Counted from the first letter of the stretch, positions 1-7,143 are shown. The stretch is 9,626 nucleotides of DNA from Clostridia bacterium (GCA_029010655.1 JAQXKW010000066.1:1-9626); one strand, 5' to 3'. Program-made: numbers and translations. The notes: generated from the sequence alone by a model not told the origin.

Positions 1-764
1 TTCTGCTCCGTCTCATACAGGCGGCAGACTACGATATTGAAGCGGCGGAACGGGGCATCATATATATTGATGAGATTGAAAAAATCGCAAGAAGAAGAGA
101 AAACCGTTCCATTACCCGTGACGTATCCGGCGAGGGCGTTCAGCAGGCGCTTTTGAAAATCCTTGAGGGAACAGTGGCGAACGTGCCCCCGCAGGGCGGA
201 AGAAAGCATCCCAATCAGGAATTTATACAGATAAACACGGAGAATATCCTGTTCATTTGCGGCGGCGCTTTTGACACGCTGGACAAAATAATCGAAAAGC
301 GCAAGGGCAGCTCCGTTATGGGCTTCGGCGGCGAGGTTCAGACAAAGGAAGAAAAGAAATCCTCCGCAATTTTCAAGGACGTTACCGCCCACGATATAGT
401 TAAATTCGGACTTATCCCCGAGCTTGTGGGCAGACTTCCCGTTATTGTGGGGCTTGAAAACCTTGACGAAAAGGCTCTTGTACGCATTCTCAAGGAGCCT
501 CGGAATTCACTTACCAAGCAGTATAAAAAGCTGTTTGAAATGGACGGCGTTAAGCTGAAATTTGACGAAGCCGCTCTCACGGCTATTGCAAAGCAGGCTA
601 TTGAGCGAAACACCGGCGCACGGGGACTGAGATCTATTCTTGAAGAGCATATGACCGATATTATGTACGACATTCCTTCAAGAGACGACGTTGCAGAGGT
701 GCATATAACCTCAAAATGTATTCAAAACGGGTCTTCCCCGAAAATTATCAAAAAAGCGCAGTAA
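1..764 (+). CDS. clpX: ATP-dependent Clp protease ATP-binding subunit ClpX (3' part, 5' end outside window)
   Basis: Hexameric AAA+ unfoldase that feeds tagged or misfolded cytoplasmic proteins into ClpP. The reading frame is open from the left edge (first full codon at 3), giving 253 visible residues of a protein usually about 420 long; the zinc-binding domain, Walker A and the GYVG pore loop lie outside. Visible in order: Walker B (IIYIDEIEK), the GEGVQQALLK segment, the RKH pore loop (GGRKHPNQEF), sensor I (LFICGGAF), the ClpP-docking loop region where the usual IGF/LGF tripeptide reads MGF (SSVMGFGG), the FGLIPELVGRLP box with the arginine finger, and sensor II (GARGLRS). The C-terminus ends normally in a short basic tail (IIKKAQ). 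The next gene is convergent and separated only by a terminator, so clpX ends its transcription unit here. Identification is near certain. Confidence 0.97.
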   Translation, partial: LLRLIQAADYDIEAAERGIIYIDEIEKIARRRENRSITRDVSGEGVQQALLKILEGTVANVPPQGGRKHPNQEFIQINTENILFICGGAFDTLDKIIEKRKGSSVMGFGGEVQTKEEKKSSAIFKDVTAHDIVKFGLIPELVGRLPVIVGLENLDEKALVRILKEPRNSLTKQYKKLFEMDGVKLKFDEAALTAIAKQAIERNTGARGLRSILEEHMTDIMYDIPSRDDVAEVHITSKCIQNGSSPKIIKKAQ

Positions 765-771
765 ATTATAT

Positions 772-798
772 AAAAAAACGGGCAATGCCCGTTTTTTT
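772..798. terminator. Bidirectional intrinsic terminator between clpX and the convergent hydrolase gene
   Basis: A perfect inverted repeat, CGGGC (779-783) and GCCCG (787-791) around a three-base AAT loop, is flanked by seven A on the left and seven T on the right. The total stem is about 12 bp and each strand has a U tract. It can stop clpX transcripts on + and the hydrolase transcript on -. The TAA stop codon of the minus gene (797-799) lies in the T-run arm, so the hairpin starts inside that gene's last codon. Confidence 0.93.
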
Positions 799-2314
799 AT
801 ACCCTTTCGTATTCCGAATAGAGATCTTCAAGAAGCCGTGCAAACTCGCACGGGTCGTACTGCGCTTCGTTGAATTTTCTAAGTCCTCTGCGGCACAGTG
901 AATCCGCCGCAGACTTATCCTTCCTTGCAATAAGCTTCAGCATTTCATATTCCTCGGCGCTTTCCCTTTGGTTTTCAAGCCTTATTGACATCCACGGCTC
1001 GCGCTCTCCCGGATATATAAGCTTATCGTCCCCCGGCGGCAAAATGCTTAATTTATCCGCATTAAGGTGGGCGGGACAGCTTATTTTGAAGGGGTCGCAG
1101 TCGCTCTGATAGTCGTTCACCGTCCAATGGAGGTAGCCGTCAAGGTCATACAGATAATTTCCCCAATAGATATATCTTGTTGAAAGCAGGGGAATATCCA
1201 TAAATCGGTTAATATACCCGTCTCTCGGGAAAAGGCACACATACTGCCATATTTCTCCGCCGGCTTTTCTTCTTTTTTCAAAAATTTCCCTGTTGTTTTC
1301 GTATTCGTCGCTTCTGGGAATCCATATATCCAAAGCGCCGTCAATAGGCGCGGCGGACACCGCATCGTACAGCTTTATTTCTGGAATTATCTCTCTTACA
1401 AAGCGTGCCAGCTCCTTGTAGGTTTCGGCGTTATATTCGTTAGGCTCGTCGGCAATGCCTATTGTGAACATGTCGCCTTCAAGCCAGCCCTTTTCCTTTA
1501 AGTGATTTCGCAGGGCTGAAAGGTGGCGTTTTAAGAAAGCTCTTGCCTGCTTTTCCCTCGAATCCATACCCATAACAAGTATTTCGTGGGAATCCCATGA
1601 ACGGCGAAAGCCCACGCCGCCTAAGTGAAAAGCGTTAAAGCCCATGGAAAGAGCCTTTTCCACGTATCTGTCAAATTCATCGTAAACCGGCTCTTCATCA
1701 CCGTTTATATCAGGAAAAGGCGCATTTACGTACAATCTGTTCTGGTGCTGTCTCCTCAGCATTGAAAGATACTTTGTTTCAAGCTCAAGGTATTCTTCAC
1801 GGGACTGTACGCCGTGGTATTTTTTAATATTATGCAGGTTCAGCCCCATTACGATTTTCAGGGTCTCTTTAGGAAGGCTCCCTTTTACGGTAATATGGTA
1901 AGGGACAAAAACCGTCTCTGCCCCGTCCCTTATTTCAACGGTGCCGCTCAGCTCTTTTACGCCGCAGGGAACCTTCAGGGCAACATACACCGCCGCAACG
2001 CCCCGCACCGAACGTATTTCGCCGCCGTAAGGCTTCAAGCAGTCGTAAACCTCAAAGGGGGCTTTCCTTTCGGGAAAATGCTCCGACTCCCTTTCAAGTC
2101 CGGCGTTTGCTTCAACGGGTATTGCAATTTCCTCGTAAAGCTCCGCACCGTCGCAGGAAACCGTAATGCTTTCACCGTATATGCCGGTTAAAAATATCTG
2201 AAAGGCGGCAAAGCCTCCGGCACAGGCAGAAAAAACTGCTCTGTCGGAGGCTGTTTTATATTCGTAAACGTCTGGGTACAACCACTCAAAGCTGCGGCAA
2301 ACTGTATAATTCAT
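797..2314 (-). CDS. GH123-like (DUF4091) glycoside hydrolase, probably cytoplasmic
   Basis: About 505 residues. The C-terminal two-thirds resembles the DUF4091/GH123 catalytic TIM-barrel region: a TIGIADEPNEY segment with an adjacent Asp-Glu pair (D289-E290 from this start), then IWIPRSDEY, GGEIWQYVCLFPRDGYIN and a Trp-rich YIYWGNYLYDLDGYLHWTVNDY-type strand. Characterised GH123 enzymes are N-acetyl-beta-galactosaminidases that use such an Asp-Glu dyad for substrate-assisted catalysis; transfer of that specificity to this protein is inference. The first ~150 residues are beta-rich, as expected for the N-terminal sandwich domain. No signal peptide or membrane segment is seen, so it probably acts in the cytoplasm on an imported oligosaccharide. 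ATG at 2314 is preferred because AGGTGA sits just upstream; a GTG at 2320 in the same frame would add two residues but overlaps that ribosome binding site. It is divergent from the SGNH hydrolase gene. The family is fairly sure, the substrate unknown. Confidence 0.75.
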   Translation of the reverse strand: MNYTVCRSFEWLYPDVYEYKTASDRAVFSACAGGFAAFQIFLTGIYGESITVSCDGAELYEEIAIPVEANAGLERESEHFPERKAPFEVYDCLKPYGGEIRSVRGVAAVYVALKVPCGVKELSGTVEIRDGAETVFVPYHITVKGSLPKETLKIVMGLNLHNIKKYHGVQSREEYLELETKYLSMLRRQHQNRLYVNAPFPDINGDEEPVYDEFDRYVEKALSMGFNAFHLGGVGFRRSWDSHEILVMGMDSREKQARAFLKRHLSALRNHLKEKGWLEGDMFTIGIADEPNEYNAETYKELARFVREIIPEIKLYDAVSAAPIDGALDIWIPRSDEYENNREIFEKRRKAGGEIWQYVCLFPRDGYINRFMDIPLLSTRYIYWGNYLYDLDGYLHWTVNDYQSDCDPFKISCPAHLNADKLSILPPGDDKLIYPGEREPWMSIRLENQRESAEEYEMLKLIARKDKSAADSLCRRGLRKFNEAQYDPCEFARLLEDLYSEYERV

Positions 2315-2353
2315 ATTCACCTATGATTTTTAATTGCTAAATGCCTGTTTTTC

Positions 2354-2382
2354 TTTACTTTCACCGTAAAGTATGGTAAAAT
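2354..2382 (+). promoter_or_regulatory. Promoter of the SGNH hydrolase gene (extended -10)
   Basis: TTTACT at 2354-2359, a 17 bp spacer and TAAAAT at 2377-2382, preceded by TGG (2374-2376), an extended -10 element. Transcription would start near 2389, leaving a leader of about 17 bases that carries the ribosome binding site (AGGTG at 2395-2399). The promoter lies inside an imperfect inverted repeat (2342-2356 with 2384-2397), which could be a repressor site. No equally good promoter was found for the divergent minus-strand gene. Confidence 0.6.
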
Positions 2383-2405
2383 CAAAGAAAAGGCAGGTGT
2401 TCTTT

Positions 2406-3167
2406 ATGAGTAAATGGAATAATAAAAATGTTCTCGTTATGGGAGACAGCATAACCTCCGACGGACGCTGGCAAAAGGAATTTGCCCGTCTGACCGGGGC
2501 AAATATAAAAACCCACGCATACGGCGGAATCGGTCTTATTGACATGATAGACGGTCTCGGTGCATACGAGGCTTTGGCAGGCGGCGATATGAGCTACGAC
2601 CCTTTTACTGGCTGTACGGGTCCTTTCCGTCCTCTTTCCTATGAAGAAGTGGAATGGGCTGACCTTATAATAATTTTAGGTGCGTACAACGAGCGGCACA
2701 TGGAATACGGCGTAAAAGGTGACATGTTCCCCCGTGAAAACACTCTCAGGGGGAAATTTGCCTATCTTATTGAGCGTCTTTTCGCCATGCTTGACAAGTG
2801 CGACAACCTTTCCTGCCGTGTTATGCTTGCGGCTCCCCACTGCATCGGAAAATACGACTGGGTAGATTCCGACGGGTACGAGGATTTTCCCAAGGGCTCG
2901 GGCAGAAGCCTTGAGACCATGGCAAACCTTATAAAGGAAATTGCGGGGGAATATAATCTTCCCTGCTGTGACCTGTGGCACACAAGCGGAATCGGGAAAT
3001 TTACATGGAAAATCTATGCAAACTCTCCCGTTGTCATAAATCCCGATTACGACCCCGAAAAGGAATATGTCGCTCCTTACCCTCAGTATGCGGATCAAGC
3101 TCATCTTAACGATAAGGGCTATGCCCGTCTGGGCTCGTGCATTGCCGCATTTGCCGAAACAATCTGA
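2406..3167 (+). CDS. SGNH/GDSL-family hydrolase (esterase or deacetylase-like)
   Basis: 253 residues with all four SGNH blocks: block I VMGDSIT with nucleophile Ser15, a glycine pair after the second strand (YGGIG, about 40-44) for the oxyanion hole, block III LGAYNE with Asn95, and block V ADQAHLND with Asp230 and His233 completing the triad. This superfamily hydrolyses esters, often removing acetyl groups from carbohydrates. There is no signal peptide or membrane segment, so the protein is probably cytoplasmic. ATG at 2406 is chosen because AGGTG lies six bases upstream and a promoter reads to about 2389; an upstream in-frame ATG at 2373 would sit inside the promoter. The gene is divergent from the GH123-like gene across roughly 90 bp, suggesting joint use on an acetylated (amino)sugar; that link is inference. 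It ends six bases from the stop of the convergent ATPase gene, with no clear terminator. Confidence 0.85.
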   Translation: MSKWNNKNVLVMGDSITSDGRWQKEFARLTGANIKTHAYGGIGLIDMIDGLGAYEALAGGDMSYDPFTGCTGPFRPLSYEEVEWADLIIILGAYNERHMEYGVKGDMFPRENTLRGKFAYLIERLFAMLDKCDNLSCRVMLAAPHCIGKYDWVDSDGYEDFPKGSGRSLETMANLIKEIAGEYNLPCCDLWHTSGIGKFTWKIYANSPVVINPDYDPEKEYVAPYPQYADQAHLNDKGYARLGSCIAAFAETI

Positions 3168-3173
3168 TAATTT

Positions 3174-3959
3174 TTATGTCAGGAGCATCCTGTCGTTATC
3201 AAGAGCTTTTCCGGATGCTTCCTTAAACTTTTCAAGGAGATTTTGAACTGTTACGTTTTTGCGTTCATTTCCGGAAACGTCATAGATGATATTTCCGTCA
3301 GCCATCATTACGGTTCTGTTGCCAAGCTCTAAAGCCGACTGCATATTATGGGTAATCATAAGGCAGGTGAGCTTTCCTTCTTCAACGGTTTTTACGGTGA
3401 GATTGAGCACCTTTTCAGCCGTTCCCGGGTCAAGAGCCGCAGTATGCTCGTCAAGCAGGAGAAGCTTCGGCGGGTTTATGGTCGCCATCAAAAGGGTAAG
3501 TGCCTGACGCTGTCCGCCGGACAGAAGTCCCACAGGGTGGCTCATTCTGTCCTCAAGACCCATGCCAAGCTCTGCCAGCTTTTCTCTGAAAAGCTTTTTA
3601 TCCGCCTTTGATACGGCGGAAAGCCAGCCTCCGTGACCTGCGGCGAGAGCTAAATTTTCTTCAATGCTCATGCCGGGCGCGCTTCCCCTCATAGGGTCCT
3701 GAAAAATTCTTCCGATGGTTTTTGACCGTTTATGGGAGGGCTTAAAGGTTATATCCTCTCCGTCAAGGACGATGCTTCCGCTGTCGGTAAGATAGTCTCC
3801 CGCAATTACGTTGAAGAGCGTAGACTTTCCGGCGCCGTTTGCGCCGATAATGGTGATAAAATCGCCTTTTTTTACTTCAAGGGACAGCCCGTTCAGGGCT
3901 GTTTTTTCGTCGGGCGTGCCTGGGTTGAAGGTTATCTTCAAATCAGATAAGCTGAGCAT
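3174..3959 (-). CDS. Tryptophan ABC transporter, ATP-binding protein (TrpZ-type)
   Basis: 261-residue ABC ATPase that powers the importer encoded by the two genes before it. All nucleotide-binding elements are present: Walker A GANGAGKST (39-47), Q-loop IFQDP (Gln87), signature LSGGQRQ (146-152), Walker B LLLLDE (166-171), D-loop AALDP and the switch histidine in MITHNMQ (His204). The overall form resembles the ATPases paired with PF04392-type binding proteins and branched-chain-amino-acid-like permeases. Its ATG shares one base with the TAA stop of the permease gene (TAATG), which points to translational coupling; GGGGGTG upstream is the ribosome binding site. Last gene of the operon; no terminator is seen in the six bases before the convergent SGNH gene. 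The general class is certain; the tryptophan assignment rests on the T-box leader. Confidence 0.9.
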   Translation of the reverse strand: MLSLSDLKITFNPGTPDEKTALNGLSLEVKKGDFITIIGANGAGKSTLFNVIAGDYLTDSGSIVLDGEDITFKPSHKRSKTIGRIFQDPMRGSAPGMSIEENLALAAGHGGWLSAVSKADKKLFREKLAELGMGLEDRMSHPVGLLSGGQRQALTLLMATINPPKLLLLDEHTAALDPGTAEKVLNLTVKTVEEGKLTCLMITHNMQSALELGNRTVMMADGNIIYDVSGNERKNVTVQNLLEKFKEASGKALDNDRMLLT

Positions 3960-4885
3960 TACTGCACCCCCTTTGCCCTTTTATGGGTAAGTCTTCTTTT
4001 AAGCTGAGGATACTGCTTTTTCAGATAGGGTCCCGAAATTGCTATAATTACAATTACTGAGGACACAAGTTTGAGCATAAATGCAGGCATATCGAAGCGG
4101 AGCGCCACCGTATATACAAGTCTGAAAACAAATGCGCCCAGCACGGCGCCGACAGCTCTCACCGCTATTTTTCCTCTGCCGAGAAAAGCTCTGCCCACAA
4201 GGAGGGACGCAAGAGCAATAGTTACCATGCCGCTTCCGATGTCGATATTTACGCCCTTTTGGGACTGCGCCAAAAGACAGCCTGAGAGGCCTGTGAAGGC
4301 ATTGGCGATACACAGGCCCACTATGGTTGTAACAACCGGATTTATTGAGGAGGAGCGCACCATGTCAGGGTTATTTCCCGTTGCACGTATTGCAAGCCCC
4401 AGCTTTGTCCGCAGGAACAGGGACAGAAATACCACTACCGCCGCAACGGCAATAAGCGCTACTATCAGCCTGTATTCTCCCGACAAAAAGGTTCCCTCAA
4501 GCGCCGATTTCATCTTAGTGAAAACGGTTTCCGTCTTATTCATATTAAGCAGGGACGAATTCCCCATAACCGCTATATTTACCGAATACAGCGCCGTATT
4601 GACGATAATACCCGACAAAAGGCTGTCTATACCGAATTTGGTTTGGAGCAGTGCCGTAACAAGACCGGAGGTCATACCTGCCGCCATTGCCGCAACAATG
4701 GCAAGATAGGGGTGCCCCGATATTGCCACAACTGCGCCTACCGACGCTCCCAAGGTGAAGCATCCGTCGGTTGACAGGTCGCACACGTTTAACATTGAAT
4801 AGCTTAAAAACAGGGCAAGGACTGTCAGCGAGCTGATTAATCCCAGCTCCAGTGCTGTTTCAAGCAGACTTAATACCGTTTCCAC
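3959..4885 (-). CDS. Tryptophan ABC transporter, permease (TrpY-type)
   Basis: 308-residue integral membrane protein of the BPD_transp_2 (branched-chain amino acid/ribose-like) permease family. Hydrophobic segments run at roughly 14-35, 43-57, 60-80, 88-108, 139-158, 185-206, 215-232, 241-263 and 269-286, consistent with 8-9 helices, followed by a basic cytoplasmic tail. The loop RTKLGLAIRATGNNPDM (159-175) matches the coupling-helix region that contacts the ATPase in this family. The start is GTG at 4885, with AAGGAAG about ten bases upstream; a gap of 18 bases separates it from the stop of the binding-protein gene. With a lipoprotein before it and an ATPase after it, this is the membrane channel of a complete importer. 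The substrate (tryptophan) is inferred from the specifier codon of the leader. Confidence 0.9.
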   Translation of the reverse strand: METVLSLLETALELGLISSLTVLALFLSYSMLNVCDLSTDGCFTLGASVGAVVAISGHPYLAIVAAMAAGMTSGLVTALLQTKFGIDSLLSGIIVNTALYSVNIAVMGNSSLLNMNKTETVFTKMKSALEGTFLSGEYRLIVALIAVAAVVVFLSLFLRTKLGLAIRATGNNPDMVRSSSINPVVTTIVGLCIANAFTGLSGCLLAQSQKGVNIDIGSGMVTIALASLLVGRAFLGRGKIAVRAVGAVLGAFVFRLVYTVALRFDMPAFMLKLVSSVIVIIAISGPYLKKQYPQLKRRLTHKRAKGVQ

Positions 4886-4903
4886 TTATAATAATCTTCC
4901 TTT

Positions 4904-5953
4904 TTATTTTACTTCGTCAAAGCTTTCTGCGGTTGTGATTTTCTCAACCTTTGTGCAGTTGGGGGCAAACGCCTTTTCGATTTCGTCAAAGTCGAAGCCC
5001 AATTTCTCGCAAATTTCCGTATTTACCGTTGCAGTACCGTTATCAAAGGTCATAACAGCAACGTCGCCTGCGTTCTTGCCGTTAATAAGAATATCGGCAA
5101 TCATATTGGCGGTTTCCTTGCCGAGGTTTGCGTAGTCAACGCCGTAGCCGAGGAATGCGCCGTTGAGAGCGAAGGAGTCAGCACCTGTGTAATGAGGGAT
5201 TTTTGCGTCTGCGAACTTTTCGTAAATGGAAAGCTCCGCCTGCATAATGGTGTTGTCTGTGGGTGTAAATACTGCGTCAACCTTTTCGGCAATAAGTGCG
5301 TCTGCCGCAAGGGTTACTTCATCAACGGTGGTTCCGGTCTTTTCAACGTACTCGATTCCCTTTTCGTCAAGGTACTTTTTAGCGTCTGTGATAGGTGTTG
5401 CGGAGGAGTCCTGACCTACGTCATAGAGAAGACCGATTTTCTTAGCGTCGGGATTTGCCGCAAAGATAAGGTTAAGTATTGCGGTGGTATCAAGGTAGTC
5501 GGAGGTGCCGGTAATGTTTGCGCCGGGCTTTTCAAGAGACTCAACAAGTCCTGTTGCCAAGGGGTCGGAAACTGCGGCGAACACAACGGGTGTGCCGCTC
5601 TCCTCGGTGGCGGTCTGCATTGCCATTGCAACGGGAGTTGCAACGCCTACCATAAGGTCTACATTTTTGGATTCAAAGTCCGCTATAATCTGGGACATTA
5701 CGTTTGCATCTGCGTTACAGTTATCGTAATCGATTTCAAAGGTAACGCCTGCTTCATCGCCTTTTACTTTAAGCTGTGATTTAATGTTGTCAACAATCTG
5801 GTTGAGAGAAGCATCGTCTACGTAGTTGCATACGCCTATCTTATAGGTCTTTGCGTTATTATCCGCACCGTTATTATCGGTTTTCTCTGCTCCGCAGGAG
5901 GCAAGGCTCATTGTAAAGAGAACTGCAAGTATTATAGCTATAAATTTTTTCAT
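4904..5953 (-). CDS. Tryptophan ABC transporter, substrate-binding lipoprotein (TrpX-type)
   Basis: 349-residue extracytoplasmic binding protein. The N-terminus is a lipoprotein signal: MKK, a hydrophobic stretch, then lipobox LASC with the acylated Cys20, followed by an acidic, Asn-rich linker. The mature part matches the PF04392 (ABC_sub_bind, TrpX/TyrX) fold: YKIGVCNYVDDASLNQIVDN at the start, VVFAAVSDPLATGLV in the middle, VDAVFTPTDNTIMQAE, and ALNGAFLGYGVDYANLGKETA near the end. ATG at 5953 is preferred: AAAGGA lies upstream and the lipoprotein signal begins there; an upstream in-frame TTG at 5971 would overlap that ribosome binding site. It is first in the three-gene transporter operon and the first full-length gene after a T-box with a Trp specifier. 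The family member is well supported; ligand specificity is inferred from the regulation. Confidence 0.92.
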   Translation of the reverse strand: MKKFIAIILAVLFTMSLASCGAEKTDNNGADNNAKTYKIGVCNYVDDASLNQIVDNIKSQLKVKGDEAGVTFEIDYDNCNADANVMSQIIADFESKNVDLMVGVATPVAMAMQTATEESGTPVVFAAVSDPLATGLVESLEKPGANITGTSDYLDTTAILNLIFAANPDAKKIGLLYDVGQDSSATPITDAKKYLDEKGIEYVEKTGTTVDEVTLAADALIAEKVDAVFTPTDNTIMQAELSIYEKFADAKIPHYTGADSFALNGAFLGYGVDYANLGKETANMIADILINGKNAGDVAVMTFDNGTATVNTEICEKLGFDFDEIEKAFAPNCTKVEKITTAESFDEVK

Positions 5954-6013
5954 GGTTTTAATTCCTTTCAAATGTAAAATTATTATTGTTTTTAGATTGC
6001 TTGATGACCGTGT

Positions 6014-6052
6014 TCAGCTTTGAGCCTGCCATCGTTTTGCAAGAATATACAT
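6014..6052 (-). CDS. Candidate 12-residue leader peptide with one Trp codon
   Basis: On the minus strand, GGAGG (6058-6062) lies five bases before ATG (6050-6052), which opens a 12-codon frame reading MYILAKRWQAQS and ending in TGA (6014-6016). It lies immediately downstream of the T-box terminator U tract and about 45 bases before the ribosome binding site of the binding-protein gene, so it is transcribed only when the T-box reads through. The eighth codon is UGG (Trp), the same amino acid sensed by the leader. No second hairpin with a U tract follows it, so classical attenuation is not supported. It could instead tune translation or mRNA stability, or be a chance ORF with a good ribosome binding site. 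The ribosome binding site is observed; function is unknown. Confidence 0.4.
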   Translation of the reverse strand: MYILAKRWQAQS

Positions 6053-6070
6053 AATTTCCTCCGAAAATAC

Positions 6071-6106
6071 AAAAAATCCTGTCTCGGCTTTATCTGCCGG
6101 GACAGG
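6071..6106 (-). terminator. T-box-controlled intrinsic terminator
   Basis: On the minus strand CCTGTCCCGGC (6106-6096) pairs with GCCGAGACAGG (6088-6078), 11 positions with one C-A mismatch and a 7-base loop, followed by A and six T (6076-6071). The 5' arm is shared with the antiterminator 3' strand (TTCCTGTCCC), so the two structures exclude each other. Confidence 0.93.
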
Positions 6107-6341
6107 AATAAAATTTCCTGCGGTGCCACCCTGCTTGACGTGAAAACCACGCCCACTCTACGCATACTGACATATGCAGCCCATTTTTACGGAGAGGCAG
6201 TTCCGTCTCACATACTCCCGAAATCCGGTTTCTGCTCGCCCTCAGAAGTCCATTCGGCTTAATTGCTCTGCCGTGCTCTCACCGTACACACAGCTCTCTT
6301 TGAAAAGCAGAGATAAGCTTACTCACTCTTCATCAACGGTT
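6071..6341 (-). ncRNA. T-box riboswitch, tryptophan specific (specifier UGG)
   Basis: Leader RNA of the transporter operon that binds tRNA-Trp and reads through only if the tRNA is uncharged. Reading down the minus strand from about 6341: a stem I 5' strand with the GATGAAG K-turn side and AGTA loop-E strand; the distal AGAGAGC and GGTGAGAGC T-loop elements; then AAGC-CGAA-TGG-A-CTTC. Here GCTT/AAGC and GAAG/CTTC close the specifier loop above and below, placing UGG at 6250-6252. Stem II (ACGGA/TCCGT) and a stem III-like hairpin (GCATA/TATGC) follow. The T-box AGGGTGGCACCGCAG is at 6118-6132. The antiterminator pairs CAGGAA with TTCCTG and GGG with CCC around the UGGCACC bulge, and its 3' strand is also the 5' arm of the terminator. 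The class is certain; UGG is the clear specifier reading. Confidence 0.95.
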
Positions 6342-6347
6342 TACTAA

Positions 6348-6376
6348 AGCATATCACACTATTTTTTCTTTGTCAA
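6348..6376 (-). promoter_or_regulatory. Promoter of the T-box / tryptophan transporter operon
   Basis: On the minus strand a perfect TTGACA (6376-6371), a 17 bp spacer and TATGCT (6353-6348) with TGA just before it, an extended -10. Transcription would start near 6341, a few bases before the first stem of the T-box. Confidence 0.85.
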
Positions 6377-6400
6377 TAGTTTTTTGAATAATTTTTTTCG

Positions 6401-6430
6401 AAAAATTGCAAAATCCGATTTTCATTTTGC
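6401..6430 (-). terminator. Weak intrinsic terminator after the AlkD-like gene
   Basis: On the minus strand GCAAAAT (6430-6424) and ATTTTGC (6414-6408) form a 7 bp stem with a nine-base loop, followed by AA and five T. The stem is mostly A-T, so termination would be weak. It is the only candidate between the alkylation repair gene (stop at 6463) and the transporter promoter. Confidence 0.4.
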
Positions 6431-6462
6431 CCTTGTTATCAGTATATGCGACTTTGAATTTT

Positions 6463-7143
6463 TTACCCTTTTATTTTCAGCGTTCTGAGATATTCTTTCT
6501 GCTCGGGAGTGATACGGTAGCTTTCGCACGACTTTTGTATGGCTTTGTTATGGGTCCACGGGGAAAGTCTTTTCTTTTCAATATATGGAACGGTTTCCTC
6601 CCATCTCTTTGCCAGAGCGGTTGCGAAAAACCACGCTGTCATCATATTAACATAGTATTCCTCGCTTAAAATCCCTGCGGGAATTTCGAGATATTCCCTT
6701 TTGAAATCATCATCAAGATAGTGGCACATAAGCATTTCCATGCCGAAGCGGCAGGTATAGGTTTTATCGCTCCCCGTCCACTCATAAATTTTTCCAATGA
6801 GCCTGTCTTTATTCCTTTTGAAGCATTTTGGGGACATTATATCGCACACCGCCCAGTTATCCACATACGGCAAAAACTCTTCAAGGCAGCTTATACACTC
6901 ATCGTAATCCTTGATTTCCGAGATAAGGAGCCCGTTGAGCATATCCTCATCGTAATATTTATGGGGCAGTTCTTTTATAAAAGCCGTGTGCTCCGTGTCT
7001 TTTATGTACTCCTTTGCAAGTTTACGTGCGACGGGCACTCGCACGCCTATAAACCTTTCACGGGGGACGTTGGGGGTCAGCTTTGCCTGAAAATCGGCGT
7101 ATTCCTTATCCTGAAGCTCAAAAAGTCTCTTTTGTATATTCAT
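6463..7143 (-). CDS. AlkD-like DNA alkylation repair protein (HEAT-like repeats)
   Basis: 226 residues, the usual length for the DNA alkylation repair (AlkC/AlkD, PF08713) family, which removes N3- and N7-alkylated bases with a HEAT-repeat scaffold and no base flipping. The protein is almost entirely predicted helical. The three residues that matter in Bacillus cereus AlkD (Trp109, Asp113, Arg148) have likely counterparts: Trp97 and Asp101 in VDNWAVCD and Arg132 in TYTCRFGMEM. Two more family-like stretches are FIGVRVPVARKLAKEY (31-46) and MMTAWFFATALAKRW (167-181). ATG at 7143 has AAAGGCGG upstream and a good promoter about 20 bases before that. It is transcribed alone, divergent from the toxin-antitoxin pair. 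Glycosylase activity is likely but not shown; some family members act on other structures. Confidence 0.88.
   Translation of the reverse strand: MNIQKRLFELQDKEYADFQAKLTPNVPRERFIGVRVPVARKLAKEYIKDTEHTAFIKELPHKYYDEDMLNGLLISEIKDYDECISCLEEFLPYVDNWAVCDIMSPKCFKRNKDRLIGKIYEWTGSDKTYTCRFGMEMLMCHYLDDDFKREYLEIPAGILSEEYYVNMMTAWFFATALAKRWEETVPYIEKKRLSPWTHNKAIQKSCESYRITPEQKEYLRTLKIKG

Noticed and set aside
3182..3225. Possible terminator hairpin (AGCATCC with GGATGCT) at the end of the ATPase gene
   Set aside because: The loop is over 20 bases, the repeat lies inside coding sequence and no U tract follows on either strand.
4071..4709. Long open frame on the plus strand opposite the permease gene (212 codons)
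   Set aside because: No ribosome binding site or recognisable domain; composition is typical of the antisense of a hydrophobic gene, and the permease on the other strand has clear family features.
5192..5779. Cys/Gly/Val-rich open frame on the plus strand opposite the lipoprotein gene
   Set aside because: Its unusual composition is the shadow of Ala/Thr/Asp-rich coding on the minus strand; no start signal and no domain.
6020..6262. Plus-strand open frame of 80 codons over the leader region
   Set aside because: It lies entirely on the antisense of the T-box RNA and the small leader ORF, and has no ribosome binding site.
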